64,000 nt of DNA from Aliidongia dinghuensis (GTDB lineage: Bacteria > Pseudomonadota > Alphaproteobacteria > ATCC43930 > CGMCC-115725), in contig NZ_BMJQ01000020.1 of the NCBI RefSeq assembly GCF_014643535.1, positions 62,001-126,000 of the forward strand. The letters are read 5' to 3'. Numbering within the stretch: the first letter of the stretch is position 1; each line of letters begins with the position of its first letter. The notes under the pieces are model-generated. The model did not search any database. It had not been told where the DNA came from and worked only from the letters and a program-made list of their open reading frames with translations. Shown here one piece after another: positions 1-8,607 of the stretch. Both the position numbers and the translations under genes were made by a program.

Positions 1-73
1 GGTCGCTTTCAGGGGGGGGATCGTCGCCTCTGTGGAGTGGCGCCCGCCAAGGTCCTGACGCGCAGGGACTTCG

Positions 74-1183
74 TCAGGCCACCGGCGATCCGTGTCGAAC
101 GATCGGCTTGATCGTGCAGCCGCTTTCCGAATCCACGACTGCCTGGTTGATGTCGTCGAAATCGTAGAAGCGGACGAGGCGGTCGAACGGAAATTCGCCG
201 CGGCGATGGAGCTCGATCAGATAGGGAATAAACAGGTCCGGCCGGCTGTCGCCCTCGACGATGCCCCGGATATGGCGGCCGCCACTCAGGAGATGGGTGA
301 GATCGGCACTGAGCCGCGCGCCGGCCGGCGACGCGCCGACGATGCCGCAGGCGCCGCGTGGTGCCAGCACGCTCACCGCCTGCTCGATCACGGCCGGCAC
401 GCCGGTCGCGTCGATCGCGAAATCGACGCCGCAGCCGGTGAGTTCGAGGATCCGGGCGGCCGCATCCGAACCGCCGGCAATCAGGTCCGTCGCCCCCAGT
501 TCCTGGGCGAGATCCAGCCGGCCCGGGTGCAGGTCGATCGCGATGATCCGGGCAGCGCCGACGATGCGCGCCGCCATGACGGCGCTGAGGCCGACCGAGC
601 CCAGGCCGAACACGGCAAGGCTCTGCCCCGCCCCGACCTTGAGCGCGTTCATGACCGCGCCGGCGCCGGTCTGCAGGCCGCAGGCAAGCGGCCCCAGGAG
701 CTCGAGCGGCGCCTCCTTCGGCACCGGCACGACATTGCGCTCGTGGCAGAGCGCATGGCTCGCGAAGGATGACTGGCCGAAGATGTTGCCGTGGATCGTC
801 TCGTCCCGGCGCGACAGGCCGCTGCTGCCGTCGGGCCGAGCGCCCAGGAAGTTCCGGCCGAAGAAATCATGGCAATAGGCCTCGGCTTCCGCCTGGCAGC
901 TCGGGCATTCGCCGCACGAATTGAAGCTCATCACGACCGGGTCGCCCGGCGCGACCTTGGTGACGCCGGCACCGACGCGCTCGACGATGCCGGCACCCTC
1001 GTGGCCCAGCACGACCGGCTGCGGCACCGGCAGATGCTGGTCGCGCATCACCATGTCCGTGTGACACACGCCCGTCGCCACCACGCGGACCAGCACCTCG
1101 CCTGGCCGCGGCTCCTCGAGCTCGAGCAGCTCGACCGAAAAGGGAGCACCGGGCTCACGCGCCACCGCTGCCTTGATCCTCAT
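74..1183 (-). CDS. Zinc-dependent aryl-alcohol dehydrogenase (MDR family)
   Basis: This 369-residue protein is a medium-chain zinc alcohol dehydrogenase that interconverts an alcohol and an aldehyde with NAD(P). The catalytic zinc ligands C40, H61-E62 and C168 are visible, as are the four structural-zinc cysteines (C90, C93, C96, C104) and a Rossmann glycine motif GLGSVG at 193-198. Overall it resembles the benzyl/aryl-alcohol dehydrogenase branch. The ATG is preceded by a strong GGGGAGG ribosome site. It is the last gene of the operon ech-ligase-adh, 52 bp after the ligase. I infer that it oxidises coniferyl, vanillyl or similar alcohols, or reduces toxic aromatic aldehydes, alongside the hydroxycinnamate pathway. 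The family call is firm; the substrate is inferred from neighbours only. Confidence 0.85.
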   Translation of the reverse strand: MRIKAAVAREPGAPFSVELLELEEPRPGEVLVRVVATGVCHTDMVMRDQHLPVPQPVVLGHEGAGIVERVGAGVTKVAPGDPVVMSFNSCGECPSCQAEAEAYCHDFFGRNFLGARPDGSSGLSRRDETIHGNIFGQSSFASHALCHERNVVPVPKEAPLELLGPLACGLQTGAGAVMNALKVGAGQSLAVFGLGSVGLSAVMAARIVGAARIIAIDLHPGRLDLAQELGATDLIAGGSDAAARILELTGCGVDFAIDATGVPAVIEQAVSVLAPRGACGIVGASPAGARLSADLTHLLSGGRHIRGIVEGDSRPDLFIPYLIELHRRGEFPFDRLVRFYDFDDINQAVVDSESGCTIKPIVRHGSPVA

Positions 1184-1235
1184 CGCACCTCCCCTGGGCG
1201 CCGCGTGGAAACGCGGCTGCTTGTTCCTGTCTCGA

Positions 1236-3368
1236 TTATTCGACGGAGATCAGCGCATCGAGCGCCAGCGCGCCCTCTCCGGCCGGAAGCAGCACCACCG
1301 GATTGATGTCGACTTCGGCAACGGCCGGATTGGCCAGCATGAAGGCGCCGAGCCGGGCCGCGATCCGGGCGGCGGCGTCGACGTCGAGCGGCGGGCTGCC
1401 GCGGAAGCCGCGCAGCAGCGCCCCCGCCTTCAGCCGATGGAGCTCTTGGACGATGGCCTCGTGGCTGAGGTCGGGCGGCAGCAGGCGGACGTCGCCCAGC
1501 GCTTCGGCCAGCACGCCACCCAGGCCCACCAGCAGCACCGGCCCCCAATCAGGATCGTTGCGGGCGCCGACGATCAGTTCCGTGCCCTTGCGTCCCATTG
1601 CTTCGACCAGTACGCCGTCGAGCGCCAGTCCGGGCCGCGCGGCGCCGATTGCCCGATGCAGCCGATCCCAGCCCTCGGCGAGCGCCACCGCCGTGGCGAG
1701 GCCCAGCACGACGCCGCCGACGTCGCTCTTGTGCGAGAGGGCCTGCGACTGCGCCTTCAGCGCCACCGGATATCCCACGCGCTCCGCGATCGCCTGCGCC
1801 TCGGCGAGCGTGCCGGCGAGAGCGCCCTCCGGGACGGGAATCCCGAGCGTCTGCAGGATCGCCTTCGCGCGATATTCCGGAATGACGCCGGGCGAGAGCA
1901 CGAGCGGCACCACGGGTTCGACCGGCACCGCCCGCTCCGCCTGCCCGGCGCGAGCAAGGCAGGCGCGGGCCAGGCAGGCGATCGCGGCGAGCGCCCGTTC
2001 CGCGGTCGGGAAGAATGGCACACCGAGCGCACGCAGTTCGTCGACATAGGCGGACGGCACCTCGGCACCCTCGTCCAGGCCCGCGAAGATCAGCGGTTTC
2101 TCCGGCCGGAGCCGCTGGATCGCCGAGAGGATGGCCGGGAATTTGAGCGCGCAGGTTTCCGGATCGGACAGGATGATGCCCATCAGCACGGCGCCGTAGG
2201 CAGCGTCACCCAGCAGCGCCGGCAGCGTGCGGTTATAGAGATCGGGGTCGACCAGCGCCTGTGCCGTCAGGTCGAGCGGGTTGGTCGGCGGGATGAAATC
2301 GGGCAGCGCCGCGCGGAGCAGGGCGGCGGTCTCGGCACCGATCGGCGGCAGGTCGAGCCCGACCTCCTCTGAGAGATCAAGCGTCACGGCCTTGAAGGCA
2401 CCGGACTCCGTCATCACCGCAGCACCACCCTGCGGCAGGGTCGGGCAGCGCGCCATGATCTCCGCGACGTCGAGCAGCATTTCCAGCCGATCGACGACGA
2501 CGACGCCGGCATGGCCGACCTTGGTGCGCATGACCTGATAGTCGCCGACCATGGCACCGGTGTGGGTCGCGGCCGAGGCGCGGGCGGCACTGCTGCGCCC
2601 CGGATGCAGCAGGACGAGACGCTTGCCTCGGCGCCGCGCCTCCCCCGCAAGATCGAGAAAGCGGCCCGGCTCGCGGAACTGCTCGACGATCATGGCGATG
2701 ACCGGCACCTGCGGATCGTCGAGCAGCTCTTCGAGATAGTCCTCGATGCCGCTCGCCGCCTCGTTGCCGGTCGAGACCGAATAGGCGAGGTTGAGGCCGC
2801 GGTGCCGCAGCCCGACGGTCAGCACCGCCGCCATGGCGCCGCTCTGCGACAGGATCGCGATGCCAGCGCCGTCGGAGGGCCGGTGCTGGGGAATATCGAC
2901 GAAGGTCAGCGGCGCGCCGTCGACGTAATTCACCATGCCGAGGCAGTTCGGCCCTTCGACGGCCATGCCGTGGGTCCGCGCGATCTCGGCGATCCTGGCC
3001 TGATCGGCGCGCCCGCTCTCGCCGGCCTCGGCAAAGCCGGCAGAGAACACGATGGCACCGCCGATGCCCTTGCGGCCGCACGCCGCGAGCACTTCCAGGA
3101 CCGCCGCGCGCGGAATGGCGAGCACGACGCAGTCGACGCCGTCGGGCAGATCGTCGACCGACCTGAGGCAGGGTCGGCCGTACAGCTCGGTATATTTCGG
3201 GTTGATGAGATGGATCTCGCCGGCATAGCCCGCCCGGTCGAGATTGCGCAGCACCGCCGAGCCGAGCGCGGTCGGCGTCGCCGAGACACCCAGGATCGCG
3301 ACGGAGCGCGGCCGCAACAGGCGTCGGATGGCCGTGGGATCGGCCCTCCGCGGATGAACGCGCGTCAT
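1236..3368 (-). CDS. ADP-forming acyl-CoA ligase, probable feruloyl/p-coumaroyl-CoA synthetase (FerA-like)
   Basis: This 710-residue protein is a fused alpha-beta NDP-forming acyl-CoA synthetase. The N-terminal CoA-binding Rossmann domain covers roughly residues 15-140. A succinyl-CoA-ligase-like domain follows (about 165-460), with the expected phospho-histidine motif THTGAMVGD (H269). The C-terminal ATP-grasp domain (about 485-705) contains SHKSDVGGV. It starts 10 bp after the hydratase/lyase gene ech, so the two are almost certainly co-transcribed. In Sphingobium SYK-6 feruloyl-CoA synthetase (FerA) belongs to this superfamily, unlike the AMP-forming Fcs of pseudomonads. I therefore infer activation of ferulate, p-coumarate or caffeate to CoA thioesters. 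The fold is certain; the substrate rests on linkage to ech. Confidence 0.82.
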   Translation of the reverse strand: MTRVHPRRADPTAIRRLLRPRSVAILGVSATPTALGSAVLRNLDRAGYAGEIHLINPKYTELYGRPCLRSVDDLPDGVDCVVLAIPRAAVLEVLAACGRKGIGGAIVFSAGFAEAGESGRADQARIAEIARTHGMAVEGPNCLGMVNYVDGAPLTFVDIPQHRPSDGAGIAILSQSGAMAAVLTVGLRHRGLNLAYSVSTGNEAASGIEDYLEELLDDPQVPVIAMIVEQFREPGRFLDLAGEARRRGKRLVLLHPGRSSAARASAATHTGAMVGDYQVMRTKVGHAGVVVVDRLEMLLDVAEIMARCPTLPQGGAAVMTESGAFKAVTLDLSEEVGLDLPPIGAETAALLRAALPDFIPPTNPLDLTAQALVDPDLYNRTLPALLGDAAYGAVLMGIILSDPETCALKFPAILSAIQRLRPEKPLIFAGLDEGAEVPSAYVDELRALGVPFFPTAERALAAIACLARACLARAGQAERAVPVEPVVPLVLSPGVIPEYRAKAILQTLGIPVPEGALAGTLAEAQAIAERVGYPVALKAQSQALSHKSDVGGVVLGLATAVALAEGWDRLHRAIGAARPGLALDGVLVEAMGRKGTELIVGARNDPDWGPVLLVGLGGVLAEALGDVRLLPPDLSHEAIVQELHRLKAGALLRGFRGSPPLDVDAAARIAARLGAFMLANPAVAEVDINPVVLLPAGEGALALDALISVE

Positions 3369-3378
3369 GGCCGGCCCC

Positions 3379-4209
3379 TCACTTCTTGTAGCTGGCGAGG
3401 CCGGGCTTGAAACTCTTGTCGTCCAGGAACTGCTTCATGCCCTTCTCCCGGCCCCCGTCCGGATCGCGATGGAGCGCCTGGTCGAGCTTGGCATAGAGAT
3501 AATCCTCGTTCTGCTCCCACGTGAGCTCGCGGCAGCGCTTGAAGCCGTTCTTGGCCGCGCGCAGCACGACCGGGTTCTTGTCGAGCAGCTTCAGCGCGAG
3601 CTCGATCGTCTCCTCGCGGAGCGACGCGAGCGGCACGGCCTTGTTGACCAGGCCCATCGCCGCCGCCTCGGCCCCGCTGAACGTGTCGCCGGTCATGATG
3701 TAGTGCAGTGCCGCGCGGTGCCCGATCGTGTCGGCGAGCGCCTTGCTCACCAGATTGCCGGGCGGGATGCCCCAGTTGATCTCGGACAGGCCGAAGACCG
3801 CCTCATCGGCCGCGATCGCGAGGTCGCAGGCGACGAGCGGCGAGAAGGCGCCGCCGAAGCACCAGCCGTTGACCATGGCGATGGTCGGCTTGCTGTAGGT
3901 CCTGAGCACGCGCCATTGCCAGGTCGAAGCGTCGCGTCGCACGCGCTCCTGCATGATTTCCGGCTGCCCGTCAGTCTCGCGGAAATATTCCTTGAGATCC
4001 ATGCCGGCCGACCAGGCAGCCCCCTCGCCGGTCAGCACGACCACGCCGGCGTCACCGTCGAGCTCCAGGTCCTCGAGCGCCTCGAGCATCTCCTTGTTGA
4101 GCGTCGGGCTCATGCAGTTCCGCTTGTCCGGCCGGTTGAAATACAGCCAGGCGATGCCGTCCGCGATTTCGACTTTGACGGTTTTCCATCGGCCTTCGTA
4201 GGACGCCAT
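3379..4209 (-). CDS. ech: Hydroxycinnamoyl-CoA hydratase/lyase (feruloyl-CoA to vanillin plus acetyl-CoA)
   Basis: This 276-residue crotonase-fold enzyme hydrates feruloyl-, p-coumaroyl- or caffeoyl-CoA and cleaves the product to an aromatic aldehyde plus acetyl-CoA. It opens with the family signature ASYEGRWKTVKVEI. It keeps every residue I recall as important in Pseudomonas HCHL: M70 and G120 (oxyanion hole), Y75, S123, E143, W146 and Y239. The ATG at 4209 is chosen over longer starts because CCAAGGAGC lies just upstream and the protein then begins exactly like known HCHLs. It is the first gene of the ech-ligase-adh operon, with a palindromic operator 62 bp before the start. This is one of the most secure functional calls in the window. 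Confidence 0.95.
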   Translation of the reverse strand: MASYEGRWKTVKVEIADGIAWLYFNRPDKRNCMSPTLNKEMLEALEDLELDGDAGVVVLTGEGAAWSAGMDLKEYFRETDGQPEIMQERVRRDASTWQWRVLRTYSKPTIAMVNGWCFGGAFSPLVACDLAIAADEAVFGLSEINWGIPPGNLVSKALADTIGHRAALHYIMTGDTFSGAEAAAMGLVNKAVPLASLREETIELALKLLDKNPVVLRAAKNGFKRCRELTWEQNEDYLYAKLDQALHRDPDGGREKGMKQFLDDKSFKPGLASYKK

Positions 4210-4270
4210 GACATGCTCCTTGGGTGAGATTTTCCCCATGCGACGAGTGTCTTCCATGGGTTCGATTAGT

Positions 4271-4289
4271 TTGTTATGATAGATAACAA
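4271..4289. promoter_or_regulatory. Palindromic operator, ech/marR divergent promoter
   Basis: TTGTTAT, five bases (GATAG), then ATAACAA form a perfect 7-bp inverted repeat. It sits in the 225-bp divergent region between ech (minus) and the MarR gene (plus). The same core occurs upstream of the DUF1302 gene (11883-11901), and one half-site recurs upstream of vdh. The length and symmetry suit a MarR dimer. I infer that the adjacent MarR protein binds here and represses both directions until a hydroxycinnamoyl-CoA ligand releases it. Binding itself is not shown. Confidence 0.75.
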
Positions 4290-4434
4290 TTATGCACGAT
4301 GTCAATTGACGCCGCAGGCTGAACAGCGGCAAATCGCGCGAATGGGATGAACCGAACGCAGTGGCGGAGGGCCGGCAAACTGCGGAAGATGAGGGTGGAA
4401 TTCATTGCCGAACAAACGACTAGAGGAGACGCGC

Positions 4435-4974
4435 GTGCGTCGTGCTGCCGGTGGCCGCAAGTCGGCCGAGACGGCGCCGTCCGTCGAGAACGGCAACCTG
4501 AACACGATCGAAACGGTCGATGTCGGTCCGCTCCCCACGATCCTGGGCTATGCGCTCCGGCGCGCGCAGCTCGCCGTATTCAAGGAGTTCCAGGCGCGGT
4601 TCGAAGCGATCAACATCCGGCCGTCGCAGTTCGGCATCCTGACGGTCATCGCGCGCAATCCGGGCATCAAGCAGACCCAGGTGAGCGAGGCGCTCTACAT
4701 CAAGCGCGCCAATCTCGTCCGGCTGCTCGACGAGCTCGAGGCGCGCGACCTCATCCGCCGCGACGCCTCCGTGCACGACCGGCGCTCCCACTCGCTCAAC
4801 CTGACCGCCTACGGCACGCTCTTCGTCGCCCAGATGGAGGAGATCCATCGTCAGCTCGAAGACCATCTGGCCGACCTGCTGGGCAAGGAGGCGAAGGCCT
4901 CGCTCCTGAAGATGCTGCATCTGCTGATCGCCAGCGCGCCGGGTGCCGACGATCTCGCGGCCGACTACGACTGA
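4435..4974 (+). CDS. MarR-family transcriptional regulator, probable hydroxycinnamate repressor
   Basis: A winged-helix MarR regulator of 179 residues. The central region carries the family wHTH (PSQFGILTVIARNPGIKQTQ, then a recognition helix around RANLVRLLDELEARDLIRR and a wing DASVHDRRSHSLNLT), flanked by dimerisation helices. The GTG start at 4435 is chosen because AGAGGAG (4422-4428) lies six bases upstream. A TTG at 4405 would add ten residues but has no ribosome site. The gene diverges from ech and converges on the RND gene with only four bases between stop codons. By analogy with FerC and CouR, which control hydroxycinnamate genes and respond to the CoA thioesters, it is the likely reader of the palindromes at 4271, 11875 and 14227. 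Assignment of target sites is inference. Confidence 0.88.
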   Translation: MRRAAGGRKSAETAPSVENGNLNTIETVDVGPLPTILGYALRRAQLAVFKEFQARFEAINIRPSQFGILTVIARNPGIKQTQVSEALYIKRANLVRLLDELEARDLIRRDASVHDRRSHSLNLTAYGTLFVAQMEEIHRQLEDHLADLLGKEAKASLLKMLHLLIASAPGADDLAADYD

Positions 4975-4978
4975 CAGC

Positions 4979-7411
4979 TCAGCCATCGATCTCGGCCTGG
5001 CAGACGCCCAGCGGCACGGCGCGGCTGCGCCGGCCGCCGTTCAGGAGGAAGCAGGCGAGCGCTGGCAGCAGGACAAGCGCGCCCAGCATGTTCCAGATGA
5101 ACATGAAGGCGAGCAGGATGCCCATGTCGGCCTGGAACTTGATCGGCGAGAACGCCCAGGTCGCAACCGCGAGGCCGAGCGTGCAGCCGGTCAGCACCAC
5201 GACCCGCCCGGTGAACAGCAGCGCCCGGTAATAGGCTTGGGACAGGGACATGCCCTGGCGCAGATGGGCCTGGGTCACGGTCAGCACATAGAGCGCGTAA
5301 TCGACGCCGATGCCGACGCCGAGGGCGATCACCGGCAGGGTCGCGACCTTGACGCCGATGCCGAGCGAGACCATCAGCGCCTCGCACAGCGTCGAGGTGA
5401 GGATGAGCGGCAGCACCGCGCAGACGACGGCGCGCCAGGAGCGAAACGCGATGAAGGACAGCACGACGACTGCGCCGTAGACCAGCACCAGCATCTCGGA
5501 ATTGGCCTGCTTCACGACGATGTTCGTCGCGGCGTCGATGCCGGCATTACCGGCCGCGCGCAGGAAATGCGCGTCGGCTCTGTCGTTCTTCTGGGCGAAC
5601 TGGCCGACCGCGTCACTGACCGCGGTCAGCGTGTCGGCCTTGTGGTCCTTGAGATAGGCGTAGACCGCAAGGAAGTCGCAATTGACGTTGAACACGTCGC
5701 GCGGCGCCCGGTTGACGACGAAATTGAGCGTGTCCTGGTTGCGCGGCACGTCGTACCAGCGGGCGTTGCCCTCGTTCATGCCCATGCCCATGCGCTTCGC
5801 GACGGTGGCGAGCGATAGGGTGCCCTCGACACCCGGCAGCTGGGCCAGGTCCCATTCGAGCGCATCCACCCGCATGAGCGTGTCGTAGCGCGCGCATTGC
5901 CCGGGCGGCGTCGTGACCATGGTCACGAAGATGTCGCTGCTCGCGGCGTAGTTGGCCGTGATGTAGGCGTCGTCGCGGTTATAGACCGAGTCCTGGCGCA
6001 GCTCCGGGGCACCCTGCTCGAGATCGCCGATCTTCAAGTGATGGCCGACGGCAGCCGCGCCGAGGCCAAGCAGCACGGCGCCCGCGACCGCCGCACCGGC
6101 GACGCGCGGCTCGGTAAAGCGGTCGAGGAAGTGCCAGAACGGGTGCCGCGCCTCATCCGCCGCGAGCGCGCGCTCGGCCGCGGCCAAGCTGCGCCGGGCA
6201 GCCATGGCGCTGACGCCCAGATATGACAGGAGGATCGGCAGCAGCACGAGGTTGGTGAAGATCAGCACGGCAACGCCGATGCTGGCGGCGATCGCCAACT
6301 CCTGGATCACCCGGATCTGGATCAGCATCAGCACGGCGAAGCCCACGGCATCGGCCAGCAGCGCGGTCAGGCCCGCGACGAACAGGCGGCGGAACGTATA
6401 GCGGGCGGCGATAAGCCGGTGCGTGCCGCGGCCGATGTCCTGGGTGATGCCGTTCATCTTCTGCGCGCCATGGCTCATGCCGATGGCGAACACCAGGAAC
6501 GGCACCAGGATCGAATAGGGATCGAGCTCGTAGCCAAGGCTCGGCAGCAGCCCCAGAAGCCACACGACCGCGATTGAGGAGCAGGCCATCACCACGATCG
6601 TGCTGCGCAGGCAGCGCGTATACCAGAACAAGAGGCCCGAGCAGATCAGGATCGCGATCAGGAAGAACGCCAGCACCTCGTGCATGCCGATGATGAGGTC
6701 GCCGACCATCTTGGCGAAGCCATTGATGTGGATGGCGATCTTGTCCGACTGATGGGCCTGCCGCAGCGCCTCCAGGCGCTGGCTGAACGCGCGGTAGTCG
6801 AGCCGCTGGCCGGTCTCGGCATTGCGCTCCATGAGCGGCACCAGCACGATGCTCGACTTGAAGTCGGATGCCACGATCTGGCCGATCTCGCCGGAGCGCT
6901 CGACGTTGCGCCGCACCGCGTCCAAGGCCGCCGGCGAGCCGTCGTAGGTGTCGTCGATGACCGGCCCGCCGTCGAGCCCGTCCTCGGTGACACCGGTCCA
7001 GCGCGTCGCCGGCGTCCAGAGCGACTTCATATACGGCCGCTCGACGCCGGGGATCAGGAACACCTCGTCGTTGATCTGGCGCAGCGTCTCCAGGTAGTCC
7101 TTGTCGAAGATCGTGCCGCTCCGGTTCTCGACCGCGATGCGCACGACGTTGCCGAGCGCCGCCAGATCGTTCTTGTGCTCGAAGTAATTGACGATGAACG
7201 GCTGCTTCGTCGGGATCATCTTCTCGAAGCTGGCCGCGAGCTCGAGCTTCGTCGCCTGGTAGCCGAGGACGAGCGTCGCCAGCACGCAGACAAGAACGAT
7301 CGCCAGGCGATTGTTGAACAGGATGCGTTCGAGCAGGCTGCCGGACGACCGGTCGAAATCCTTGAGATCCCGGATGGCGGGCGGCTCGATCGGCGAGATG
7401 TCTCTATTCAC
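4979..7411 (-). CDS. RND-superfamily (MMPL/HAE3-type) exporter
   Basis: An 810-residue inner-membrane transporter with the RND layout. TM1 is near residues 35-52, followed by a large extracytoplasmic loop (about 55-240), TM2-6 (about 245-400), TM7 (about 437-455), a second large loop, and TM8-12 to the C terminus. GVGIGVDYALYV in the second half is typical of MMPL-type proteins. It starts at GTG (7411), and GTGA overlaps the stop of the YCF48-like gene, so translation is probably coupled. There is no membrane-fusion or TolC gene nearby. Instead it is joined to YCF48-like, DUF1329 and DUF1302 proteins, an association seen with hydrophobic-substrate catabolism in other proteobacteria. Direction and cargo are unknown; a hydroxycinnamate-derived or lipid-like molecule is my inference. 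Confidence 0.85.
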   Translation of the reverse strand: MNRDISPIEPPAIRDLKDFDRSSGSLLERILFNNRLAIVLVCVLATLVLGYQATKLELAASFEKMIPTKQPFIVNYFEHKNDLAALGNVVRIAVENRSGTIFDKDYLETLRQINDEVFLIPGVERPYMKSLWTPATRWTGVTEDGLDGGPVIDDTYDGSPAALDAVRRNVERSGEIGQIVASDFKSSIVLVPLMERNAETGQRLDYRAFSQRLEALRQAHQSDKIAIHINGFAKMVGDLIIGMHEVLAFFLIAILICSGLLFWYTRCLRSTIVVMACSSIAVVWLLGLLPSLGYELDPYSILVPFLVFAIGMSHGAQKMNGITQDIGRGTHRLIAARYTFRRLFVAGLTALLADAVGFAVLMLIQIRVIQELAIAASIGVAVLIFTNLVLLPILLSYLGVSAMAARRSLAAAERALAADEARHPFWHFLDRFTEPRVAGAAVAGAVLLGLGAAAVGHHLKIGDLEQGAPELRQDSVYNRDDAYITANYAASSDIFVTMVTTPPGQCARYDTLMRVDALEWDLAQLPGVEGTLSLATVAKRMGMGMNEGNARWYDVPRNQDTLNFVVNRAPRDVFNVNCDFLAVYAYLKDHKADTLTAVSDAVGQFAQKNDRADAHFLRAAGNAGIDAATNIVVKQANSEMLVLVYGAVVVLSFIAFRSWRAVVCAVLPLILTSTLCEALMVSLGIGVKVATLPVIALGVGIGVDYALYVLTVTQAHLRQGMSLSQAYYRALLFTGRVVVLTGCTLGLAVATWAFSPIKFQADMGILLAFMFIWNMLGALVLLPALACFLLNGGRRSRAVPLGVCQAEIDG

Positions 7412-8520
7412 TGTGCGATTCCCTGTGCGTTAGCCCCGCGGACGAGCGCCGCCGGGACGCGGACATTGCCGCCGGGCCCCGCGACGACGAGCGCGTCGCT
7501 GCCGGCCGCGGCAAGGCCGAAGCAGGGGGTGGGGTCGGGCAGCCGCATATCCTCGAAGCTGCGGCCGTCGTCCCGGCTGCGCGCGAGCGTGCCGGTCTCG
7601 TCTGCCAGCAGGACCGTGCCGTCCGCGAGCACGGCGCCGGCATTGATGCTGGCCGACCGGCTGCCGATGCGTGCCCAGTTCACCCCATCCTCGCTGCGGA
7701 ACAGCGCCCCGCGCAGGCCGAAGGCGACGAGCGCGCCCGATCGGGTGGTCACCGCGCCGAACAGGCTGCCTCGGCCGACCGGCTTTTCGGCCTGGAAGCT
7801 CTGGCCGCCGTCGGTCGAGCGGAACACGGCGCCCTGCTCGCCGACCAGCACGAGAGCATCGGGCGTCGCGGCGATGCCGTAGAGGTGATGGCCCGCCGGA
7901 TTGTCGATCTCGCCCATGATCGAGCGCCAATGCCGGCCGCCGTCGTCGGTCCGGAACGCAAGCCCGTAGGCGCCGACGACCAGCCCCCGGGTCTCGTCGA
8001 GGAAGCGGACGTCGAGCAGCGGCTTGTCCGGGCCGTCGGCGACCAGGCCTTCCGCCTCACGCATCCGACGCTGGACTGCGGCGTCGCCTGGCGCCCGCTC
8101 GAGCGCCGCCTTGGCCGCCGCAAGCTCGATCGCCGCGGCCTCGACGCCGTCGAACGCCTTCGCCCAGGTCTCGCCGCCGTCGCGGGTCTGGAGCAGCACG
8201 CCGCCATTGCCGACGACCCAACCGGTTTGGGGCGCCGGGAACGTCGCCGCCGTCAAGGTCGCGCGGACCGGCGAGCGCACCTGGCGCCAGGATGCCCCCT
8301 GATCGTCCGACAGCAGGATCGTGCCGCGTTCGCCGACGGAGACCAGCCGCTCGCCGGTCCAGGCGACCGCGGTCATCAGCAGGTGGAGGCTGTGCGGCGA
8401 CAGGGCCGACGGGTTCTTCAGCGGATCGGCCGTGCCGCCGGAGAGGTCGGCGAGCGACGCGGCCGAGGCCGTCGCCGCCAGCAGCAGCATGGATGCGCCG
8501 AGGAAGGTTGCTCGCAGCAT
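7408..8520 (-). CDS. Secreted YCF48/BNR-type beta-propeller protein
   Basis: A 370-residue exported protein. The start at 8520 gives a clean signal peptide (MLRATFLGASMLLLAATASA). At least six Asp-box/YCF48 repeats follow, e.g. GTILLSDDQGASW, GVLLQTRDGGETW, GLAFRTDDGGRHW, GAVFRSTDGGQSF, GALFRSEDGVNWA and GTLARSRDDGRSF, so the mature protein should be a six- or seven-bladed periplasmic propeller. YCF48 itself assembles photosystem II, but no photosynthetic genes are present, so that label reflects fold only. It overlaps the RND gene by four bases, and I infer it is a periplasmic partner or assembly factor of the exporter. Upstream, a hairpin with a T-run separates it from the DUF1329 gene. Confidence 0.8.
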   Translation of the reverse strand: MLRATFLGASMLLLAATASAASLADLSGGTADPLKNPSALSPHSLHLLMTAVAWTGERLVSVGERGTILLSDDQGASWRQVRSPVRATLTAATFPAPQTGWVVGNGGVLLQTRDGGETWAKAFDGVEAAAIELAAAKAALERAPGDAAVQRRMREAEGLVADGPDKPLLDVRFLDETRGLVVGAYGLAFRTDDGGRHWRSIMGEIDNPAGHHLYGIAATPDALVLVGEQGAVFRSTDGGQSFQAEKPVGRGSLFGAVTTRSGALVAFGLRGALFRSEDGVNWARIGSRSASINAGAVLADGTVLLADETGTLARSRDDGRSFEDMRLPDPTPCFGLAAAGSDALVVAGPGGNVRVPAALVRGANAQGIAQ

Positions 8521-8564
8521 GGCGACGCCCTGGAAATTGAAAATCTGAAGAAGCCCGAAAAATT

Positions 8565-8592
8565 GGGAGCGGCCTTTCCCCCCGCCGCTCCC
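8565..8592 (-). terminator. Intra-operon hairpin with T-run (attenuator or partial terminator)
   Basis: GGGAGCGGC (8565-8573) and GCCGCTCCC (8584-8592) form a perfect 9-bp GC-rich stem with a 10-base loop. Read on the minus strand, the stem is followed directly by AATTTTTC. It lies in the 87-bp gap between the DUF1329 stop and the YCF48-like start. This is the structure of an intrinsic terminator placed inside an operon. I infer that it makes the two outer-membrane/periplasmic genes more abundant than the propeller and RND genes. Confidence 0.65.
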
Positions 8593-8607
8593 CAAGGCTC
8601 AGGGGAA

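Noticed and set aside
54-78. Hairpin CCTGACG/CGTCAGG at the end of the alcohol dehydrogenase gene as a terminator
   Set aside because: The stem overlaps the stop codon and has no T-run on the minus strand, so it was not listed.
4405-4434. TTG start for the MarR gene
   Set aside because: No ribosome site before it, whereas GTG 4435 has AGAGGAG six bases upstream.
7408-8520. Photosystem II assembly role for the YCF48-like protein
   Set aside because: There are no photosynthesis genes nearby and the operon partners are an RND pump and outer-membrane proteins; the name reflects only the propeller fold.
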